DNA of 64,000 nucleotides from Aradus depressus (lineage: Eukaryota; Arthropoda; Insecta; Hemiptera; Aradidae), in contig OY759223.1 of assembly GCA_963662175.1 (NCBI GenBank), forward strand, positions 18,453,460 through 18,517,459. The letters are read 5' to 3'. Position numbers and translations under genes: made by a program. Under the pieces are notes generated by a model that did not search any database, had not been told where the DNA came from, and saw only the letters and a program-made list of their open reading frames with translations. How positions within the stretch are numbered: position 1 is the first letter of the stretch; each line of letters begins with the position of its first letter. Positions 1 to 10,445 of this stretch are shown here, piece after piece.

Positions 1-75
1 GTGCTCTGCCAAGTAGTTGGCAATATACCATATAAATAAAGCCCGGGCATGAGTCACAATAATTAACTAAACCTA
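1..75 (+). mobile_element. SINE-1 3' end, cut by window edge
   Basis: Matches the last third of SINE-1 (family described at 61758-62109): the GCTCT..TAGTTGGC block, AAAGCCCGGGCATGAGTCA and a decayed CCTAA tail (ACTAAACCTAAAC). The body continues to the left of the window. Confidence 0.75.
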
Positions 76-96
76 AACAGGGTTACTCTGTAACGC

Positions 97-435
97 TGTG
101 ATATCCAATTATTGTCTTATATTATCTTATCCCTTCTTAGTTCCCACAAAAATCCTCTAGTCCGTTCCCTCCATTCTGCCATACTTCCTCAACGACGGCT
201 TAAGCATCAATGGCCTAGAGACCTCCTTAGCAGCAGCAGTGACAGTGACAGTGATTAGTTACAAATGAGATGAAATCAGTGACTAGGGAGTGTCACCACT
301 GGGTGATTTCTCCCCTCTCGACATTTTGACATTGCCATTATCTCTGTATTAGCACATTTGCTTGTTGTATTTATTTGTATACAGTTGTAAATATCTCTTC
401 GTAAATAATAAAAAAATAAATAAAAAAATATTATC
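97..435 (+). mobile_element. Jockey-like LINE 3' end (ORF2 C-terminus and 3' UTR)
   Basis: An in-frame stretch at 121-258 reads as the extreme C-terminus of a Jockey-type ORF2: SSHKNPLVRSLHSAIL, then RRLKHQWPRDLLSSSSDSDSD and a TAG stop. It is followed by a 3' UTR ending in an A-rich tail (AATAATAAAAAAATAAATAAAA). The same C-terminus and UTR recur on the minus strand at 15462-16200 and 58015-58650, which confirms a dispersed LINE. The RT domain itself is absent, so this is a 5'-truncated copy. The serine/aspartate-rich tail is a family feature seen in two copies here. Confidence 0.8.
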
Positions 436-508
436 TTATATCTTATATTTCATGAAGTAACAACTTGATAATAACCTGCTGCAAGGTATTGAAAAACCTA
501 CCGCCATT

Positions 509-691
509 TTGGATCACTGCTACAGATCACTTAAGGAACTCGCCTCATCTGCTCTCCGGAAGAGTGTGAGGTTGGAGACTGACCCCGATCAGAAGGAAGC
601 GAAAAGACAGGAAGAGGTCTGGAATGACATGGCTAGCATCCACAATGAGTCTTCACATTTACATGGTCTTTATGAAGTGAATGGTCTCTGA
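509..691 (+). other. Short open stretch of unknown origin
   Basis: Sixty codons are open from a TTG at 509, charged and Glu/Lys-rich (for example DQKEAKRQEEVWNDM). There is no ATG at the left edge and no domain I recognise. It may be part of an unrecognised element next to the Jockey 3' end. I do not claim that it is a gene. Confidence 0.2.
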
Positions 692-755
692 GGATTGGGA
701 AAACGGGGGTGTTTGAACCATGGACCACGGGTCGTTGCCGTTTAGCTGGTCTTAA

Positions 756-1022
756 AGAGACAACATGGACATAGGGACAACATGGGCAAAGAGACAACAA
801 GGGTGAAAATACACATGGGCAATGAGACAACAAGGGCGAAGAGAAAAATGGGGAAAAAGACAACATCAGGAAAAAGGCAACAAGGGCAGAGACATTATGG
901 GCAAAGAGATATCAGAGATATCATGGGAAATGAGACAACAAGGGCGAAGAGACAACATGGACATAGGGACAACATAGACAAAGAGACAACATGGACAAAG
1001 AGACATCATGGGCAAAGAGGAC
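756..1022 (+). repeat. 17-bp minisatellite
   Basis: Degenerate tandem copies of GACAACATGGGCAAAGA and variants (ATGGAC, AAGGGC); three consecutive exact 17-bp steps are visible near 970-1018. The open frame across it (GNETTRAKR-type repeats) is a by-product of low stop density. Confidence 0.85.
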
Positions 1023-1036
1023 AGGAACCTATAACA

Positions 1037-1202
1037 CCCCCCCCCCCCCCCCCCCACCCCTCGTTCCACCAATATAGAGATATGTCAAATAACCATATGA
1101 TCCCAGGTTAGAAATTGTATCTGCAACAATTTTGGTTTTCTCGAAAAGTCAAGAGCTATTAAAGAGCTATTTTATGTGTCCCCCCCCCCCCCCCCCCCCC
1201 CC
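1037..1202. repeat. Two long poly-C tracts
   Basis: Runs of about 19 and 23 consecutive C at roughly 1037-1055 and 1180-1202, striking in AT-rich DNA. No gene is seen between 1203 and 1785. That interval includes C-rich text resembling family R1 (1340-1440). Confidence 0.85.
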
Positions 1203-1785
1203 TCTCAATTTCATTCAAAATTTGGTGATGCCATATAGTCTACGGCTACGTTTGAACTGGGCTTATAAAGGAGCTTATTGTGAAATTGCATAAAACTCCT
1301 ATCAACCAATCAACGTGAAAAACCATTCATTTTATATCCCCCCTCCCCTCTCCACCCCAACTTCCCTCCACTCACATTCAAATATCTGCAAACAAAATTT
1401 CATCAAAATCGATTTAGTATTTTTTTGCGCCAATTTGTTACAGACAAAACAATGATTTATATATCGAGATGAAAACTCTTATTGAAGACTATCTGTTATA
1501 GATAGGTATATGATGTCGCGATCTTTTTTGTAGCACTTTTTAACAATTCGTCCATACATCATTTTAATAAATCTTCAACTATTGAGGCAGCGTATGCAAT
1601 AAATGGCGCCCGAACGTTTCCCCTCCGACTTGCTTCACTTTTACTGATCAGCTCTCTTTTGATAAAGGATGTATAATATACATACATATACATATACATT
1701 GTATATCCTATGTCCATCGGTAAGAAATAACTTCTCAACTGTGAAAGAATTATCTAACTCGGTTAAGTAACTACTTAATGAAATT

Positions 1786-2604
1786 ACTTCAAATACACAA
1801 ACAAAGTTTCTATCTTTATATATTTGTAAAAACATTGTTGAAATAAATAGTAAAATAAGCCGTTTAAACAAAACGGTGATTCACTCTCCATAGCGACCAG
1901 CTACTTCAAATACACAAACAAACTTTCTATCTTTATATATTTGTAAAAACATTGTTGAAATAAATAGCAAAATAAGCCGTTTAAACAAAACGGTGATTCA
2001 CTCTCCATAGCGACCAGCTACTTCAAATACACAAACAAACTTTCTATCTTTATATATTTGTAAAAACATTGTTGAAATAAATAGTAAAATAAGCCGTTTA
2101 AACAAAACGGTGATTCACTCTCCATAGCGACCAGCTACTTCAAATACACAAACAAAGTTTCTATCTTTATATATTTGTAAAAACATTGTTGAAATAAATA
2201 GTAAAATAAGCCGTTTAAACAAAACGGTGATTCACTCTCCATAGCGACCAGCTACTTCAAATACACAAACAAAGTTTCTATCTTTATATATTTGTAAAAA
2301 CATTGTTGAAATAAATAGTAAAATAAGCCGTTTAAACAAAACGGTGATTCACTCTCCATAGCGACCAGCTACTTCAAATACACAAACAAAGTTTCTATCT
2401 TTATATATTTGTAAAAACATTGTTGAAATAAATAGTAAAATAAGCCGTTTAAAGAAAACGGTGATTCACTCTCCATAGCGACCAGCTACTTCAAATACAC
2501 AAACAAACTTTCTATCTTTATATATTTGTAAAAACATTGTTGAAATAAATAGTAAAATAAGCCGTTTAAACAAAACGGTGATTCACTCTCCATAGCGACC
2601 AGCT
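1786..2604. repeat. 117-bp tandem repeat, seven units
   Basis: Seven head-to-tail units of 117 bp. The anchor ACTTCAAATACACAAACAAA recurs at 1786, 1903, 2020 and onward, and each unit ends with TCACTCTCCATAGCGACCAG. Units differ by only a few substitutions (AAACAAAG/AAACAAAC, TAGTAAAA/TAGCAAAA, and one AAAGAAAACGG), which indicates recent expansion. The first unit lacks the upstream GACCAGCT join, so the array grew rightward from 1786. Confidence 0.95.
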
Positions 2605-4289
2605 CAATTAGTATGTAAACCTCATAGAGCGCATTAAACGCTTTATGTGCATACTTTCAAATAATAACGGAGAAATTATTCATATATTAAGCACGTAAAG
2701 CTGTAATAGCTACGAAAAGTTTTAAAAATTAATAATAATAAAAGAAATTCATCAATGAATTGTAATATAAACAAGCCCGTTGCCAAGGCAACGGATTTAT
2801 TAGCAACGATACATTTATATTAAACCAATTTAGAAAAGGACAAAGAAAATAAAGAAGAAAGAAACCTAAGGATGAAGAACAACTTTAAAAGAAATCAACA
2901 GAAAGAAAGTAAGAATAACTTTAAAAGGAAGAAAAGGTGGCTGAAGGCCTAACCTTACAGTTATCAACCAACATTTTCTACATAAATTACCAGATCCACC
3001 GACTTTAAAATGAAACCAAATTTTAAGAAAGGACTATTTTAACACCCAGGAACAAAATGAAACAGCTAAAAGAAGAAGAATGAAGACAATTTCAGGAAAT
3101 TATAAGCAAAATTAAGAAAAGGTCAATAATTAAAAAACGAGTCGGTAGAAGGTTGTGAAAATTTTTAGGAAAAGACAGTTAATTATTAAGAAAAGATTAA
3201 AGAAGAAAAAGAAGAGAAAAACTGCCCACATCAGAAAGAAAAGCCAGTAGTAAATTTTGAAGAAACGGTCAGTTCTAAAATACATCGAATCAACTAGGCC
3301 GGATCCCATCTGAAATAATACAAGTGATCCGAAAGTGTATACCACAAACTTTAAACACTGTTTTCGAGAAATGAAGAAGGCAAAATTAAAAAGAAAAGTT
3401 ACAGAAAATTAAGATGACAATTTAGAAAAGAGAAGAAACGGAAGAAAGGAGAGAAAACACCAAAAAATATTAATATTTAGAAGTAAAACAAGAGACAACA
3501 GAAAAAAGAAACTCGAATTTGCTACCCATAATTCCGTGCGGAGGCAGTTTAGTCAGTCTACGCTGGGTTCTGATAGAGGCAAAATCTGTGAAGGACTGGT
3601 CCCTGTTTCTGTGTAAAAAAAAGTGACAAAGTAGTGAGTGGAATGGTGGAAGTGAGTGGGAAGTGACTAATGAAGAGTTGAGATGAGGTGGAGAGAGCCT
3701 GGACTCCGATTTCTTTTGTAAAATAGAATTAATTAGAATTTTATGTTCCAGGTGACGTCACCAAGGTAGGATCCATTTTTTTGTACATATAATTTCTAAG
3801 ATGGCCATTTTTAATTTCAAAATTCATAATAGTTTTATTAAAGTTATATTGTTTGTAAATATGTTTTAATTTTCTCTTAACTCCCCATATCTCTCTCAAT
3901 GAAATTCAAATTTCAAAACTCATAGGCCTTGCGAATCAACACCTTTGAGATAAGCGCCAATCGTTATCGGGACATGATATTTAATAATCTTAATTTTCAG
4001 AATCACACCGGGAGACTTTTGGATTTTTGGATTGGTGCGAGTAACGTAGTTTGAAAATTTTACAGAGTTATTTATAACATATGTTTTTCATTTTTTTAAG
4101 AGCTTCACTCAACCATATGGTAGATTATTTTATTTTTGAAATTATAGATTTAATTAACTTAAATTTTTTTTTATTCAAAATTTTATTCATTTTTTAAATT
4201 TATTGTGAAAGGCATCAAGTCAATAAAAGACATAAAACCTTTCATTATGGAATCAATGGACAGTTTTGGCATTCATTTATACATAAATA
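2605..4289. other. Unassigned AT-rich stretch, purine-rich core
   Basis: From 2830 to 3510 the plus strand is strongly A/G-rich (many AAGAAGAAAG words). 3530-3720 is G-rich (GTGAGTGGGAAGTGA). No coding frame or known transposon domain is visible. Because it leads into the PLE-a repeat, it may be the upstream part of that element; this is inference only. Confidence 0.4.
2779..2792. promoter_or_regulatory. Perfect palindromic X-box (RFX-type) match
   Basis: GTTGCCAAGGCAAC, inside an 18-bp palindrome (2777-2794), fits the RFX consensus GTNRCC-N(0-3)-RGYAAC. It lies about 8.7 kb upstream of the Mmp exon 1 start codon. Function is unproven; a chance or transposon-borne origin is possible. Confidence 0.4.
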
Positions 4290-4682
4290 TATTAATTTTT
4301 TTTTATTTGCTATATTATTTTATTTATATTTGTTATTGTTACATTGTTTCTTTCTCTTTTCCATATTACACATTGGGACCTGATGAAGGGACGTAAGAAC
4401 GTACCGAAATATCATTGTGATGAAGACTACCTCACGACTTCTAAAAGAGTTATAAAAAATAGTTAACTTAATTTTTATCAAATTTAAAAAAATGTACCTA
4501 CCTTCTTATTATAAATGTATTTATGTATTAGTATTAGTATTTTTGTACTCATATATTCTCAAGTATTTTTTTATTCATTTTATTTGTTTTTTATGTGTGT
4601 CAGACACAAATAGTTATAAATCTAACTTATGGACTCTATTACCATGTATTAATTTCACGTAATAAAAAATTATTATTATTAC
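4290..4682 (+). mobile_element. PLE-a repeat, copy 1
   Basis: Aligns over about 390 bp with the reverse complement of 7708-8140: shared CACATTGGGACCTGATGAAG, TCATATATTCTCAAGTATTT and ATTACCATGTATT, then an (ATT)n end. It carries a hammerhead-like core at 4377-4416. It contains no RT or endonuclease. Assignment to Penelope-like elements rests on the ribozyme-like motif and is inferred. Confidence 0.5.
4377..4416 (+). ncRNA. Hammerhead-like motif, PLE-a copy 1 (decayed)
   Basis: Core CTGATGA (C3 at 4380), extra A, stem II now mismatched (GGGACGT/ACGTACC), GAA at 4406-4408, then self-complementary ATAT and C in the cleavage position. Stem I pairing is lost (GAC against ATT). Probably inactive. 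Confidence 0.4.
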
Positions 4683-4930
4683 AGTTTTTAATTGAACCCC
4701 TCCTCTGATCCATCTCCTTTCGGCCGATTTCGCGAAAAAAATAATAGATGTAAACCTTGTAGGATTTTGAATTTACCTATAAAATTTTATGTTGATACAT
4801 TCATTTTATCGAGAATTATCGTGTTCCCAAACACATAGATAAACAAATGACATAAGCATGAAATTTCTGTGAAAACTGAACATCGAATTTTTGACTAATT
4901 ATATAACTTCCCCTATACCTTGGGAAGTAA
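4683..4930 (-). repeat. R1 family fragment
   Basis: Contains the minus-strand words of R1 (family described at 20595-21130): CTCCTCTGATC, a cyclic GATACATTCAT..TATCG block and the end block ATAACTTCCCCTATA at 4906-4920. Confidence 0.6.
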
Positions 4931-5028
4931 AAGTCCTGTGATTTTCTGTGAATACGATAACTATCGATAGAATGAATGTAACTAAATATATCGACATTTA
5001 ATTTTCTAGATACATAGTTGAATATTGT

Positions 5029-5275
5029 GACTCATGTCCGGGCTTTATCTACAACGTCATATCGCCTACTATTAAAGCGCTTTTTCGTCTCTCTGGTGGA
5101 CATGAGTCTGACTCTACTCTGGGTTGTAATTGTCTACCCTAAATGTTTATTCACTTAGGGTAAATGTGGGTAAATGGATAAATCTTTAACGAGTACCTGA
5201 CATCGTACAGGCGTGTGACCATCGCTTAACGTCCCGTCCGAAGGACAGCTAAGGGCGCCTTAAGTTAACTTAATT
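5029..5275 (-). mobile_element. SINE-1, old copy lacking the head
   Basis: Retains GACTCATGTCCGGGCTTTA, TCTCTGGTGGACATGAG, CTTTAACGAGTACCTGACATCGTACAGG and CGTCCGAAGGACAG on the minus orientation, then stops at GGCGCC. The tRNA-like A and B boxes are missing. Confidence 0.85.
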
Positions 5276-5279
5276 TATC

Positions 5280-5788
5280 ATGAAGGGTAAGATTTTCAGT
5301 CAAATCGGCCAAGGGAGAGTGGAAACTTTGTTCATCATTTTGCCCAGGGGAAATATTTTGCTGGTGATTAATAGACTTTTTACAAGAAGGGGTTTCCCCT
5401 AAGTTCCTGACATACAATATTCAGCAAATTTTTCAACCTCACTTCCTTGTCGAACTATCAGTATTGGAGATGGTGGCCATTGAAATTTCATTGAAGTATA
5501 CCGCTGTTGTTCTTGTTACAAATGACTACTCTTTGGAGAATAAAGATCTCATTGAATATTCTCCATGAGAATTAAGCCCCACCCCAAAAACTCTCTGACT
5601 CAATGGGTGGGTCTTCCCAGTGCTATCACATAAGTACGTCCAAATGAGCAGAATTTGTCAATGGGATTTTCTTGTATCTGATAAGAAAAGTTGACATCCT
5701 GTCTAAGACTTCATGGAATACGTCCTAGTAAAGAAAAAAAGGAAATTTCCATAGTATGAAAACTATTGAGTACTAGAGTGACAGTAAG
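5280..5788. other. Unassigned, R1-like at its left edge
   Basis: 5280-5400 resembles one R1 module (TTTTCAGTCAAATCGGCCAA, GGGGAAA). The remainder to 5788 shows no coding frame or recognisable repeat. Confidence 0.3.
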
Positions 5789-6065
5789 GTTGGTTATTAT
5801 CACTCATGCCTGGGCTTTAACTTCAAGGTCATTTTGCCTTCTACCAGAGCGCTCTTTCCTACATAGAAAACAAGTACTGGAGTGAGAGTAAGAAAACTAT
5901 CTACAACTTCTAGGTTGGTTATTATCACTCATGCCCGGGCTTTAACTACAAGGTCCTTTTGCTTCTACCAGAGCGCTCTTTTCTACATAGACGAGTACAA
6001 GGTGACACTAAGAAAACCATTTACAACTTTTAAGTTAGTTATTATGAGTCACATAGGCTATGTGG
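5789..6065 (-). repeat. Tandem duplication of a SINE-1 3' segment
   Basis: Two adjacent units (about 5795-5870 and 5925-5990) each hold GGTTATTATCACTCATGCC, CGGGCTTTAACT and TACCAGAGCGCTCTTT, separated by CTACATAGA..GAGAGTAAGAAAAC. A third decayed start (TTAGTTATTATGAGTCACATAGG) lies at 6035-6060. The repeat period is about 125 bp. This is a SINE fragment amplified in tandem, not independent insertions. Confidence 0.7.
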
Positions 6066-6123
6066 CATCTGAAACCTTTAAACGAGAAGAAGGATTTTAG
6101 GGGGTCGAAATATAAAATGAGTG

Positions 6124-6303
6124 TAATACCTTTAAGGGATGATTGTATTTTCATGAAATTTCACATGTAGTCCTTATAAGCCCTGTTTAAACATAGGTTG
6201 ATGGCGTAGTAAGTTATTACTACTTTCAACCTATGTTTAAACAAGTCATATAAGGACTACATTTGAAATTTCATGAAAATAAAATCAACCATTAAAGATA
6301 TTG
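6124..6303. repeat. Foldback element (about 75-bp arms)
   Basis: Near-perfect inverted arms: TTTTCATGAAATTTCACATG, CCTTATAAGCC and GTTTAAACATAGGTTG on the left mirror CAACCTATGTTTAAAC and GAAATTTCATGAAAAT on the right, around a short centre near 6215. The arm text is related to the 143-bp tandem units at 48570-49228. Confidence 0.85.
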
Positions 6304-6774
6304 CATGTTTGTCCATGTTGTCCTGTAAAATATGTCGATATTGAGGAAATTTACGATTTCATGGACTTTTGCATACTTAATTTTATGGCTTATTTACTTA
6401 AACAAATGAGCTGAAAGTAAATAAAAAAAAAATATTTAGAATAATATTTACTTAAAGTAACTTCTTGAGAATACTGATGAGATCGGTGTGTTATTATGTT
6501 CCTTAGACGGCATCCAACAAAAGCATCCTTTGCGGATTGCTCATAACATTCCTCATACACACACTTTTCTGCATAATTAATTATTATAATTCGCAATAGT
6601 AATAGTTAACTGGTATTATGGAATCTAGCAGTGGATTTCCCACCCACAGTTCATAGGAGATCATTAATGCAGAGGATATCGTGCATAAATAACTATAGGT
6701 AATGACAATGGAACTCTAGGGAGAAATATTGTCATAGACTTCAAACATCAATCGAGACTTAATAAGCTATGAGT
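6304..6774. other. No recognisable gene
   Basis: AT-rich DNA without a convincing coding frame; only short chance open frames on the minus strand. Confidence 0.4.
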
Positions 6775-7045
6775 AAGGGGCACCGGTAGTTCAGAGGTAG
6801 CGTCGTGGGCTCAAGATCGCGGGTTCGAATCCGGCCGAGACTCTTGGTTTTTTTATCTGGGAGCTGAAATAACCTTGAGCATGCCATCTTTAGGATGGGG
6901 CCTTAAGGGATGGCGAGCCTGCACAATATCAGTTACTCGATAAAAGGAATAAAATTTAGGATTCACAGTAGAATCGGGCTCACGTCCATCAGATCGATTA
7001 AAGAACGCTCAGGTAGTAGGCGATAAGATTCGCTATTTCCGAATA
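6775..7045 (+). mobile_element. SINE-1, diverged but with both Pol III boxes
   Basis: Head GGCACCGGTAGTTCAGAGGTA (A box), GGGTTCGAATCCGGCC (B box, the closest to canonical in the window), then TTTATCTGGGAG, CTTGAGCATGCC and GCTCAGGTAGTAGGCGAT. The CCTAA tail is missing. Lower identity to the other copies suggests an older subfamily. Confidence 0.85.
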
Positions 7046-7261
7046 CGCTTAATGATCCGGTGAGTCCAAACGTAGACTATTCAAACTCAAAATATGAGTT
7101 GAAAGCTCACACCTCTTTAAATAATTGATTATAAAGACTTAAGTTCAAAAAAAAAACATTACTTACATTTCAAGTTCACAACGAAATACTTGAAACTGGA
7201 TTAAACACTGAAAGCGATTACCCCTATTGGGCAGATTTTATAATGTTCTGAAATCTACGAG

Positions 7262-7500
7262 TGATAGGACTCTACTGGGTTCCCGGACACTAGGGGATTC
7301 TGGGAAATGAGGAGGCAGACCGACTAGCCAAGGAAGGTTCAAGTAAGCCCTTTATGGGGCCAGAGTCAGTACTAGGAATATCCCGGGAGACACAAAAACC
7401 ACATGTTCCCGGGAAGGGAATCCAAGGTGTTGAAGGATGGGATCCTGAACCTCAAAAGGAACGAGCTTAGGCAACTGACTGGAGTTCAAAGGGTTTTGGG
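7262..7500 (+). pseudogene. Non-LTR retrotransposon RNase H fragment
   Basis: Frame from 7261 reads VIGLYWVPGH, stop, GILGNEEADRLAKEGSS, PFMGPESVLGISRET. WVPGHxGIxGNExAD is the characteristic C-terminal RNase H motif of I/R1/LOA-type LINEs. One in-frame TAG replaces the Ser normally found after PGH, and the frame decays after about 7440. No RT is nearby, so this is an isolated fossil. Confidence 0.8.
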
Positions 7501-7707
7501 TGTAGAATCTCATATATGTTTTTTTTTTTTCACTTTTTTTTACTTAATTGATTAATTCGTGCTGTGGAAGTATATAGACGGTGATTCACCAACGACTTTA
7601 TTTATTTATTTCGTTGTCTTACGCCCTATGGGATTCCCCTCTCCCCCATTGGGGGCTCTCCCACTTTTGAACCGTCAGAACAAGGGAAAGAGCGGAAAGA
7701 ACTTGGT
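7501..7707. other. R1 end fragment and unassigned sequence
   Basis: 7540-7600 matches the right end block of R1 (TTGATTAATTCGTGCTG, GACGGTGATTCACC, ACGAC). The rest to 7707 is unassigned. Confidence 0.5.
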
Positions 7708-8140
7708 GGTTAATAATAATAATAGATTTATTTCCGTTAAACCAATACATGGTAATAAGATACGTCAATATTAAGATAGCTTATAAATTAGATATACAAG
7801 TACTTGACAATAACACACGTATGATTAGTAGTAATAACAAAACTATTAAAAAAAGTAAAATGAAATTAATAAAAACTGAATAAATAAATACTTAAAAATA
7901 TATGAGTATATAAAAAAAATAATAAAACATAGATACTCGTACATTTATTATAAGTAGACACATTTTTCAATTTTATAAAAATTAAGATAACTATTTTTCA
8001 AAAAACTCTTCTGAAGTGTCTTTATCCCAACGATGTTTCGGGACGTTCTTACGTCCCTTCATCAGGTCCCAATGTGGCGAGATATTGAAAAGAAAAATAA
8101 AACAATGTAACTATAACAATATATAAAATAAAATAGATAT
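7708..8140 (-). mobile_element. PLE-a repeat, copy 2
   Basis: Inverse orientation to copy 1 (4290-4682), with the (ATT)n terminus at 7708-7722 and the conserved hammerhead-like core at 8029-8068. The two copies 3.4 kb apart face in opposite directions. No protein-coding part remains. Confidence 0.5.
8029..8068 (-). ncRNA. Hammerhead-like motif, PLE-a copy 2 (best stem II)
   Basis: On the minus strand: GAC, CTGATGA, one extra A, a perfect 7-bp stem II (GGGACGT-AAGA-ACGTCCC), GAA, ACAT, C, GTT. Stem I is GAC/GTT (two Watson-Crick pairs and a G-U). The core CUGANGA...GAA matches the hammerhead consensus. The unpaired base before stem II is unusual. Confidence 0.5.
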
Positions 8141-8492
8141 AGGTTAGGTTAGGTTAGGTTTTATGACTCATGCCCGGGCTTTAACTACGAGGTCATATCG
8201 TCTACTACCAGAGCGCTCTTTCGTCACTCTGGTGGACATGAGCCCGACTCTACTATGGGAGTCCTAAATTTTGCCTACCCTAAATTTTTATTCACCTAGG
8301 GTAGGGGTCTTTAACGAGTACCTGACATCGTACAGGCTCGAGACCATCGCTTAACGTCCCATCCGAAGGACGGCGTGCTTAAGTTTATTTTACCTCCCAG
8401 ATAAAATAAACTGAGGGCCTCAGTCGGGTTTCGAACCCACGTTCTTGAGCTCAGAATGCAAGCACGCATAACACTGAGCTACCGGCGCCCTC
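8141..8492 (-). mobile_element. SINE-1, full length
   Basis: Complete copy on the minus strand. The tail (TTAGG)n appears on the plus strand at 8141-8160 and the head GAGGGCGCCGGTAGCTCAGT ends at 8492. B box GGGTTCGAAACCC is intact; the A box has one change (GTTATG). Flanks AAAATAGATATA and AAAATATATATA look like the target duplication, now merged with an AT microsatellite. Confidence 0.92.
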
Positions 8493-8493
8493 T

Positions 8494-8494
<1 letters not shown>

Positions 8495-8531
<37 letters not shown>
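8495..8531. repeat. (AT)n microsatellite
   Basis: About 18 AT dinucleotides abutting the SINE head. Confidence 0.9.
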
Positions 8532-8534
<3 letters not shown>

Positions 8535-9012
8535 ATATAAATAAATAAAAATAAAACAGTGGGAAAACAATGACTTTCGTATCTATGAGCAATCTTGTCC
8601 CATAAGATCCTATTATCACAGATGAAAGTAATTGACTGGGGAAGTTTATTCACCGAAGATTTTTGTCTTTCGTCACATTCTCTATAATTTTGTGTAAACC
8701 TAGATTTGTGAATCAGATTACATTTTTGAGTGAAATATTTTCTGTTTACAATTGTCAAAAAGTTACATTTTATCCAAAAATTCGATATGTATAATGATCT
8801 GAAAGGTGGGCAGAACAGCGCGTTTTCCCTAATACAATCATATAATTTATGCACATTATTTACTCTCGGTTTTCCCGCCTCTGATCGATCATTCAAAATT
8901 CAAACACGTAAGGGGATTTGGAATCTGACTAACTGGATTTTTTAATTTTTTTCTTTTATTTCATATTTAAGTATGGTTATTCCTGTTCATATATTCTCGA
9001 TTGCGATTTCTA
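8532..9012. other. No recognisable gene
   Basis: Overlapping open frames on both strands (up to 134 codons on the minus strand from 8896) show no domain, and the minus frame ends in an (IY)n run made by the AT microsatellite. I read both as chance. Confidence 0.4.
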
Positions 9013-9180
9013 ATAGGTTTTTTTATCTGGGAGGTGAGAAAGCCTTGAGCACACTGTCCTTCAGATGGCCAGATTTCAGGTACTCGTCAAAGAACCCTAC
9101 CCTAAACCTGTATAGACTGCATTTAGGACTTTCATATTAGTGTCGGGCTAATGTCTACCAGAGCGAGGAAAGACCCACAG
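9013..9180 (+). mobile_element. SINE-1, degraded and headless
   Basis: Retains TTTTTTATCTGGGAGGTGA, GAGCACACTGTCCTTCAGATGG, CAGGTACTCGTCAAAGA and GTCTACCAGAGCGA. Several internal losses; no boxes or tail. Confidence 0.75.
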
Positions 9181-9628
9181 ACCACATAAATGGATAGTAT
9201 TTGTTTTTATGAAATTCTGTTGAAAACTTAGCATCGAATTTCTAACCGATTACATAACTTCCCCTATATAACTGAAAAAGTACTACTAAATCATTTAGTA
9301 GATGGCTTTGCTCTGAAGAGAATGACATCTTTGTAGGTTCAGTAGAATCGTCAGCATCTTTTGCAGAAAACTAAACAATGGAAAAGGTTGAATTCTCTAC
9401 ACACCAGCTTCCAAGACTCGCCTGAGGGGGCGCAATGAAACCTCTGTTCTTCTTTTTACACTATGATGACGTTACACAATGGGGACACGTGGTATAGGCG
9501 AAGTTATGTTATCACTGGATCTTCATGTTTACTGACCCCTGTGATAAAGAAAATTCTGTAAAATAAATAAATATAAAAATAATAATAATAATAATAATAA
9601 TTATAAATAATAATAAAATTAAATAAAA
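9181..9628. other. R1 end fragment, then unassigned
   Basis: 9210-9275 carries the R1 minus-strand end block (GAATTTCTAACCGATTACAT, ACTTCCCCTATA). 9276-9628 shows no feature except an (AAT)n stretch near 9575-9615. Confidence 0.4.
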
Positions 9629-10020
9629 CCACATTTCCTGTAGAAATTTTAACTGGTCTTCTACTAAATTTTGATTTCTACGCTTCTATTTCACTGTTAT
9701 TTTCACTCCTCCTTGGTTCACTACCTTAAGCCTAAAAACAATTCTATCTCTAGACTGTCCACTTCCACAACACACCTTAAACTGTTTCTCTCTATTTAAA
9801 ACAGCTGATCGTCTTCTTTTGCTCTCCATTCATTGGTTGTTCACATTTCGTTTTAAAACAAAATTCGACTAGTCTATCTTCGTATATTTATTGAGTATTT
9901 ATTTAAGTTACTTCAATCCTAACAGCTCTTTCTTTTTTTTATACAAATAATAATTGATTTTATAATATTTTAATAATCTTAATGTGTGTAAATTTTTTTA
10001 CATCACATCACTGAAACTAA
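9629..10020 (+). repeat. R2 family, partial copy
   Basis: R2 is a dispersed repeat of about 0.8 kb, also at 23740-24600, 35359-36170 and, on the minus strand, 25590-26060 and 63870-64000. Shared words here: TCTAC TAAATTTTGATTTCTAC, CACTGTTATTTTCACTCC, TTTAAAACAAA, and the closing AATGTGTGTAAA..TTACATCACATCA. No coding frame or terminal repeats are visible, so its class is unknown. Confidence 0.6.
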
Positions 10021-10315
10021 AAATGATCCGAGTAGCCAGAAAGTGGACTGTCGTCTCCCTTAGAATTATCTTTATTGCGACTTTAAACATATTATGAAGG
10101 AATATATCGTATTAAGGTTTCTTGGTATAATCGATAGATGACTCACTGACATCATCCACTTGACATTTGGGACTTATCATGGGAGAAGGTCATTCCTTCG
10201 TCAACATTACATTATGCAAAAATTATTGTTATGTTAGAAACAATTGCATCATGCGCAAAATTGTATAAAAAATGATGCGTCCATAACAGAATTTTCTTAT
10301 ATTATTGAACAAGAT

Positions 10316-10445
10316 TACAGATCACTATCCCATTTGCCTCCTACTCTCTCAAATTTATTTCAAACTGGCATTACTGTGTTTGATTGATTCACAGATTCAA
10401 TCTAATTCTGAGAGTGACTTTCTTATACTCAGTAAGGCCAAGTTG
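10316..10445 (+). repeat. MITE-D, left half only
   Basis: TTACAGATCACTATCC, CTCTCAAATTTATTTCAAACTGGCA and ATTCTGAGAGTGACTTTCTTATAC match one half of the MITE-D foldback family (complete copies at 34076-34340 and 61105-61385). Confidence 0.6.

Noticed and set aside
782..1111. Open frame of 109 codons with GNETTRAKR repeats
   Set aside because: It is the translation of a 17-bp minisatellite; because 17 is not a multiple of three, the repeats drift between frames and no protein is implied.
1604..1616. TGGCGCCCGAACG, similar to a retroviral-type tRNA-Lys primer-binding site
   Set aside because: No LTR ends beside it, no gag/pol sequence and no downstream polypurine tract; the match stops after 13 bases.
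6775..6850. tRNA gene
   Set aside because: A and B boxes are present, but the sequence is the head of SINE-1; the body continues and no cloverleaf with acceptor pairing forms.
8492..8896. 134-codon minus-strand frame
   Set aside because: Its end is an (AT)n microsatellite reading as IYIYIY; no domain.
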